Assembly (NCBI GenBank): GCA_027492445.1
Contig: JAPUES010000181.1
Coordinates: 1-9,379, forward strand
DNA: 9,379 nt
Direction: 5' to 3'
Source: Sporomusaceae bacterium
GTDB lineage: Bacteria > Bacillota > Negativicutes > DSM-13327
Shown here: piece by piece, positions 6,455-9,379 of the stretch
How the letters are laid out: every line of letters begins with the position of its first letter
How positions within the stretch are numbered: the stretch's first letter is position 1
Notes under the pieces: model-generated
Told to the model about the DNA's origin: nothing
Database searches by the model: none
Seen by the model: the letters and a program-made list of their open reading frames with translations, nothing else
Position numbers and translations under genes: made by a program

Positions 6455-6991
6455 TTATTTATTAAATACTAAAATACGACTTTCTTCACGAATGCCAATT
6501 AATTGCGATAGTTTAGGATAGTATTTAATTTTTTCTAACATATCTTCAATGACATCTTCTTGTAATTGGAAATCATTTTCAGAAAGAGTATCATTCATTT
6601 CGATAATCAAGTATTTCGTTAGATGTTCCCGTAATAAGGTAGTAAGCAAGGTAATTTCATCCTTTGAGATAGTATAAATATCTCTAATAATGTTGATAAT
6701 TCCTACTTGGCCATGAGGAGATAGTTCTAGTTCATATATTCTCATTTTTGAGGGAAACCCTTCTAACATATTATAGGCAGTTATACTATCTATTATTAAG
6801 TTTTTAATGGTTAAAAACTCATCATCCGTTGGTAGCGCAGATAACATAATTTTAAATTTTAAGCAATGTTCCTCAGGATCAAAGCTAACAGTACCGATTT
6901 CAGGATAGCGTAAAAGAATTGAAACTAATAAATTAACACCATCAGAAATTTGTTCGTTATTGGGTTCCTGCTTCGACAAGACAATCACCAT
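6455..6991 (-). CDS. Unrecognised acidic 178-aa protein between rny and ymdB
   Basis: I do not recognise this gene. It encodes a soluble-looking, acidic protein. The N-terminal part alternates beta and alpha (GVNLLVSILLRYPEIGTVSFDP, then LKFKIMLSALP). A central MRIYELELSPHGQVGIINIIRD segment is followed by helical segments such as LLTTLLREHLTKYLIIEMND and QLQEDVIEDMLEKIKYYP. No membrane segment, cysteine cluster or catalytic motif is evident. The start is uncertain. The ATG at 6991 has no spacing to its AGG, whereas a TTG at 6979 (protein beginning MSKQEPNNEQ) is preceded by GGTGAT at near-ideal distance. The coding run is long, has normal codon use and is spaced 36 bp from ymdB, so it is real. 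The operon context suggests a partner of YmdB or RNase Y, which is inference. Confidence 0.8.
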   Translation of the reverse strand: MVIVLSKQEPNNEQISDGVNLLVSILLRYPEIGTVSFDPEEHCLKFKIMLSALPTDDEFLTIKNLIIDSITAYNMLEGFPSKMRIYELELSPHGQVGIINIIRDIYTISKDEITLLTTLLREHLTKYLIIEMNDTLSENDFQLQEDVIEDMLEKIKYYPKLSQLIGIREESRILVFNK

Positions 6992-7000
6992 CCTAGTGTT

Positions 7001-7012
7001 TTTCTGATTCCG
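7001..7012 (-). repeat. Partial third copy of the structured repeat
   Basis: CGGAATCAGAAA (minus strand, 7012-7001) is identical to the opening of repeat unit 1 and one base different from unit 2. It ends just before the start of the 178-aa gene, so only the 5' arm of hairpin A is present. Confidence 0.7.
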
Positions 7013-7088
7013 TATAGAAAACTAGGCCTCAGCCAAGCCTTAGTTGCCCTTGCTTGAAATCAAGAAAGAGCTATACTTTCTGATTTCG
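7013..7088 (-). repeat. Structured repeat unit 2 (hairpin A + terminator-like hairpin B)
   Basis: On the minus strand the unit opens with hairpin A (7087-7056): GAAATCA pairs with TGATTTC and GAAAG with CTTTC, with one bulged base and a 7-nt loop. A conserved linker (CAAGCAAGGGCAACTAAGGCTT split as CAAGCAAGGGC then AACTAAGGCTT) matches unit 1 at 17 of 22 positions. Hairpin B follows (AACTA-GGC / GCC-TAGTT with one bulge, 7045-7020) and ends in TTTTCT, like an intrinsic terminator. No coding frame covers it. Confidence 0.7.
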
Positions 7089-7184
7089 CAAGAAAAGACT
7101 TGGCCTTTGCCAAGTCTTTAGATGTAGCAGAAGCCCTAGTTCTTCTTACTTGGAATCAAGAAAGTATTACAATTTCTGATTCCG
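7089..7184 (-). repeat. Structured repeat unit 1 (hairpin A + terminator-like hairpin B)
   Basis: On the minus strand hairpin A (7183-7152) pairs GGAATCA with TGATTCC and GAAA with TTTC, with one bulged base and a 9-nt loop. Compared with unit 2 the second stem pair is G-C instead of A-T, so pairing is kept while sequence changes. The linker AAGTAAGAAGAACTAGGGCTT (in two parts, AAGTAAGAAG and AACTAGGGCTT) leads to hairpin B (7119-7094), a perfect 11-bp stem AAAGACTTGGC / GCCAAGTCTTT with a 4-nt loop and a TCTT tail, a good intrinsic terminator shape. It lies directly after the rny terminator. Confidence 0.7.
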
Positions 7185-7185
7185 T

Positions 7186-7222
7186 AAATTAAAACGACCT
7201 TGTGATAAGGTCGTTTTAATTT
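7186..7222 (-). terminator. Terminator of rny
   Basis: A perfect 16-bp stem (arms 7186-7201 and 7207-7222) has the core AACGACCTT / AAGGTCGTT and a 5-nt loop. On the minus strand the closing arm supplies the U-run GTTTTAATTT. It starts six bases after the rny TAA stop (7231-7229). Confidence 0.85.
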
Positions 7223-7228
7223 TAATGT

Positions 7229-8770
7229 TTATTTTGCATAGTCTACAGCACGTGTTTCACGAATCACTGTAACCTTTATTTGTCCAGGATATTCAAGGTC
7301 ATTTTCAATTCGCTTAACAATATCTCGTGACAAACGAACGGATTCTAAATCATCAATTTTATCAGGCTTCACCATAATGCGAATTTCCCGACCGGCTTGA
7401 ATTGCAAAAGATTTCTCAACGCCTTCAAAAGATTCAGCGATTTCTTCTAAACGTGTTAAACGTTTCAAATAGCTTTCAAGACTCTCGCGACGAGCACCAG
7501 GACGAGCGGCAGAGATAGCATCAGCAGCAGCAACGAGTACTGCTTGTACTGTAGTTGGCTCTTCATCGCCGTGATGGGCGCCAATCGCATTAATGACTTC
7601 AGGTGACTCACGGTATTTTTTAGCTAAGCTCATACCAAGATCCACATGGGAACCTTCCATTTCATGGTTAACAGCTTTACCAAGATCATGTAAAAGACCA
7701 GCGCGCTTGGCAAGCATTACATCTACGCCTAGCTCAGCCGCCATAACACCTGATAAATGTGCTACTTCAATAGCATGCTTAAGAACATTTTGGCCATAAC
7801 TTGTACGGTATTTCAAGCGCCCAAGAAGTTTAATGATTTCTGGATGCAATCCATGGACACCAGTTTCAAAAGTAGCTTGTTCACCAGCTTCTTTAATGCG
7901 CTGTTCTACTTCTTTCTGAGCCTTATCAACCATTTCTTCAATACGAGCTGGATGGATTCTTCCATCAGCAATGAGTTTCTCTAAAGCAATTCTGGCTACT
8001 TCCCGACGTACAGGGTCAAAACCAGACAAAATAACAGCTTCGGGAGTATCATCAATAATGAGATCAATACCAGTAAGAGTTTCTAAGGTTCGAATATTAC
8101 GTCCTTCACGGCCAATAATACGGCCCTTCATTTCATCATTTGGCAGTGCTACCACAGAAACCGTTGTTTCTGCAACATGATCTGCCGCACAGCGTTGAAT
8201 CGCTAAGGAGATAATGTTACGAGCTTTCTTATCCGCTTCTTCTTTAGCCTGCTGTTCTAATTCTTTAATCATGATTGCTGTTTCATGCTTAATTTCTTCT
8301 CGCGCATTGGCAAGCAGTAAATTACGAGCTTCTTCAGAGGTTAAACCAGATAAACGCTCTAATTCAGCTAGTTGTTTTGCATATAATTCAGTGATTTCTT
8401 CTTGACTTTTATCTACTTCAGCTTCTTTACGGCTGAGAATCTCCTCTTTCTTTTCAAGAGAGTCAACTTTCCGGTCAAGATTTTCTTCTTTTTGTAGAAG
8501 ACGTCGTTCTAAGCGTTGGAGTTCGGAGCGACGCTCTTTGGTTTCACGATCTAATTCGCTTCTTAGTTTGTGAATTTCCTCTTTGGCCTCAACGAGTGCT
8601 TCTTTCTTTTTGGATTCACTTGAACGTTCTGCTTCACTTACTATTTTTTTTGCAGCTTCTTCTGCTGAAATTATGGTTGCTTCTGCAGTTTTTTTACGGA
8701 GCCAATAGCCCATACCAAAACCTAAAACAGCAACAACAATAGCAGTTAAAATAATTTCAAATATAATCAT
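7229..8770 (-). CDS. rny: Ribonuclease Y
   Basis: RNase Y is the membrane-anchored endoribonuclease that starts mRNA decay in many Bacillota. The 513-aa product (B. subtilis: 520 aa) shows, in order, an N-terminal membrane anchor (about residues 3-24, then RKK), a long charged coiled coil (about 30-195), a KH RNA-binding domain with GRIIGREGRNIR (217-228), and an HD hydrolase domain with LLHDLGKA (H361, D362) and AHHGDEEP (399-406). The C-terminal region ends ETRAVDYAK, as in the family. Translation is driven by a near-perfect AAAGGAGGTG just before the ATG. It has its own promoter with an overlapping palindrome, a structured leader and a strong terminator, so it looks monocistronic, unlike the rny-ymdB operon of some relatives. 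Confidence 0.98.
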   Translation of the reverse strand: MIIFEIILTAIVVAVLGFGMGYWLRKKTAEATIISAEEAAKKIVSEAERSSESKKKEALVEAKEEIHKLRSELDRETKERRSELQRLERRLLQKEENLDRKVDSLEKKEEILSRKEAEVDKSQEEITELYAKQLAELERLSGLTSEEARNLLLANAREEIKHETAIMIKELEQQAKEEADKKARNIISLAIQRCAADHVAETTVSVVALPNDEMKGRIIGREGRNIRTLETLTGIDLIIDDTPEAVILSGFDPVRREVARIALEKLIADGRIHPARIEEMVDKAQKEVEQRIKEAGEQATFETGVHGLHPEIIKLLGRLKYRTSYGQNVLKHAIEVAHLSGVMAAELGVDVMLAKRAGLLHDLGKAVNHEMEGSHVDLGMSLAKKYRESPEVINAIGAHHGDEEPTTVQAVLVAAADAISAARPGARRESLESYLKRLTRLEEIAESFEGVEKSFAIQAGREIRIMVKPDKIDDLESVRLSRDIVKRIENDLEYPGQIKVTVIRETRAVDYAK

Positions 8771-8801
8771 TACACCTCCTTTAATTAAATTAAATTAAAT
8801 C

Positions 8802-8870
8802 GTAAGGGTAAAACTGAGGAACATACCCAGTTTCTAAACATTTCTTTACAATTACCCCTTACAGTAATTG
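8802..8870 (-). promoter_or_regulatory. Structured 5' leader of rny (candidate pseudoknot)
   Basis: On the minus strand, CAATTAC (8870-8864) can pair with GTAATTG (8855-8849), leaving an 8-nt loop that contains GTAAGGG (8862-8856). That loop is perfectly complementary to CCCTTAC (8808-8802) further downstream, and a third hairpin AAACTG / CAGTTT (8833-8828 with 8816-8811) lies between. Together these form an H-type pseudoknot, or two alternative stems. The element ends about 30 nt before the rny ATG, separated by an AT-rich ATTTA-repeat stretch and the ribosome site. No known riboswitch class is recognised. Confidence 0.5.
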
Positions 8871-8898
8871 ATTTTTTAGCAAGTTTTACTAATGGAAT

Positions 8899-8925
8899 TT
8901 TACAATTGGTCAATTCAATTGTAAA
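8899..8925. promoter_or_regulatory. Palindrome over the rny -10 and start site (putative operator)
   Basis: Perfect 10-bp arms TTTACAATTG (8899-8908) and CAATTGTAAA (8916-8925) flank a 7-bp spacer. One arm contains the whole -10 hexamer of the rny promoter and the other covers the expected start site. That is where a repressor dimer would block polymerase. The binding protein cannot be named from the sequence. Confidence 0.55.
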
Positions 8926-8946
8926 TGTTTTTCAAAGTAGTGTCAA
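8918..8946 (-). promoter_or_regulatory. Sigma-A promoter of rny
   Basis: On the minus strand, TTGACA (8946-8941) is a perfect -35, followed after 17 nt by TACAAT (8923-8918), a 5/6 -10. The start of transcription would be near 8911, giving a leader of about 140 nt before the ATG. The position, just after the recX terminator, fits a separate rny unit. Confidence 0.75.
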
Positions 8947-9027
8947 GTTATCACTTTATGTCTCGTATTCCCCTTGAATTTCCATATAAAAAGTAAAGAA
9001 GTTTCCTTGGATTTTCTCATTAAGTAG

Positions 9028-9077
9028 AATAAACATAACGAAGACTTGGCTTGCGCGAAGTCTTCATTATGTTTATT
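9028..9077 (-). terminator. Terminator of recX
   Basis: Two 20-nt arms (9028-9047 and 9058-9077) pair fully apart from one G-U wobble, around a 10-nt centre that can add a GC-GCAA-GC cap. It begins at the TAA of recX. The tail GTTATGTTTATT on the minus strand is moderately U-rich. Its core GCCAAGTCTT is shared with hairpin B of repeat unit 1 at 7094-7119. Confidence 0.75.
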
Positions 9078-9379
9078 AAAAATCATGATTCGTAAGCTGA
9101 TCAAGAACTCGATGAATGGTATTTGAGGAGAAACCTCTAGTACCTAAAAAGCGATAAATCTTTTCCCTATTAAGACCATCTAAGGATTTAAAGCGGCTAA
9201 TAAGGACTTTTAAAGCAGCTTGGTATTCTTCATCCCCATCATAGTCACTGATGACGGTTTTAATAATCGCTTCTGGCAGTCCACATTTTTTTAGTTTGCA
9301 AATAATAATAGTTAGGCTGTATTTACCCATAGCTAGATATTTTGAAAATAAGGCAGTGGCAAAGGCAGCATCATTTAAA
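9076..9379 (-). CDS. recX: RecX, regulator of RecA (C-terminal part, cut by window edge)
   Basis: The reading frame runs open through the right edge, so the ATG at 9330 is internal and the N-terminus lies outside. The visible 100 residues (LNDAAFATALFSKYLAMGKYSL at the edge, in two parts LNDAAFATAL and FSKYLAMGKYSL) match the last two three-helix repeats of RecX: a xDxAFA...GKxSLxxxxxxLKxxGL repeat, then EEYQAALKVLISRFK and the diagnostic KIYRFLGTRGFSSNTIHRVL. RecX binds RecA filaments and modulates their activity in the cytoplasm. It is separated from rny by about 305 bp and closed by its own terminator, so it belongs to an upstream unit, plausibly with recA. Identification rests on the C-terminal pattern and is fairly secure. 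Confidence 0.85.
   Translation of the reverse strand, partial: LNDAAFATALFSKYLAMGKYSLTIIICKLKKCGLPEAIIKTVISDYDGDEEYQAALKVLISRFKSLDGLNREKIYRFLGTRGFSSNTIHRVLDQLTNHDF

Noticed and set aside
7001..7184. CRISPR array in the repeat block
   Set aside because: There are only two imperfect units of unequal length with internal hairpins, no uniform spacers, and no cas genes nearby.
8849..8877. Plus-strand terminator: CAATTAC/GTAATTG hairpin followed by ATTTTTT
   Set aside because: No plus-strand gene runs toward it; the pairing is better read as part of the minus-strand rny leader, though an antisense stop cannot be excluded.

Overview
This window is a gene-dense stretch from a low-GC Bacillota genome. 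Every recognisable gene lies on the minus strand, so the layout is best read from high to low coordinates. SpoVS together with a YmdB/RNase Y neighbourhood points to an endospore former or a close relative. The Asp23-domain ATPase, the half-length TSUP pair and the gene order would fit Sporomusaceae-like Negativicutes (Pelosinus/Sporomusa type), but that placement is an inference from memory and was not tested.

In transcription order the genes are: recX (N-terminus beyond the right edge); a 300-bp spacer holding the recX terminator and the rny promoter, operator-like palindrome and structured leader; rny (RNase Y) with its terminator; a 240-bp non-coding block of tandem hairpin repeats; an unrecognised 178-aa protein; ymdB (2',3'-cyclic-nucleotide/metallophosphoesterase family); spoVS behind a sigma-H-like promoter and followed by a strong terminator; pepA (M17 leucyl aminopeptidase), overlapping a PHP-domain phosphoesterase; a 13-bp inverted repeat; an 89-aa coiled-coil protein; a P-loop/Asp23 two-domain protein; two tandem half-size TauE/SafE (TSUP) membrane proteins; a long-hairpin terminator; and miaB behind its own sigma-A promoter, with its C-terminal half beyond the left edge.

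Functionally, the right half concerns RNA turnover and developmental control. RNase Y cleaves mRNA at the membrane, YmdB homologues hydrolyse 2',3'-cyclic nucleotides and influence sporulation and biofilm fate, and SpoVS affects septation and spore coat assembly. The middle is peptide and nucleotide salvage (PepA, PHP phosphatase). The left side is transport (TSUP), a possible envelope or regulatory ATPase, and tRNA modification (MiaB).

The most interesting non-coding signals are (1) the tandem repeats at 7001-7184, whose hairpins keep pairing through a compensatory change and which carry terminator-like second hairpins, and (2) the rny control region: a near-consensus promoter whose -10 lies inside a 10-bp-arm palindrome, followed by a leader that can fold as a pseudoknot. 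No IS element, CRISPR array, tRNA or rRNA was seen.
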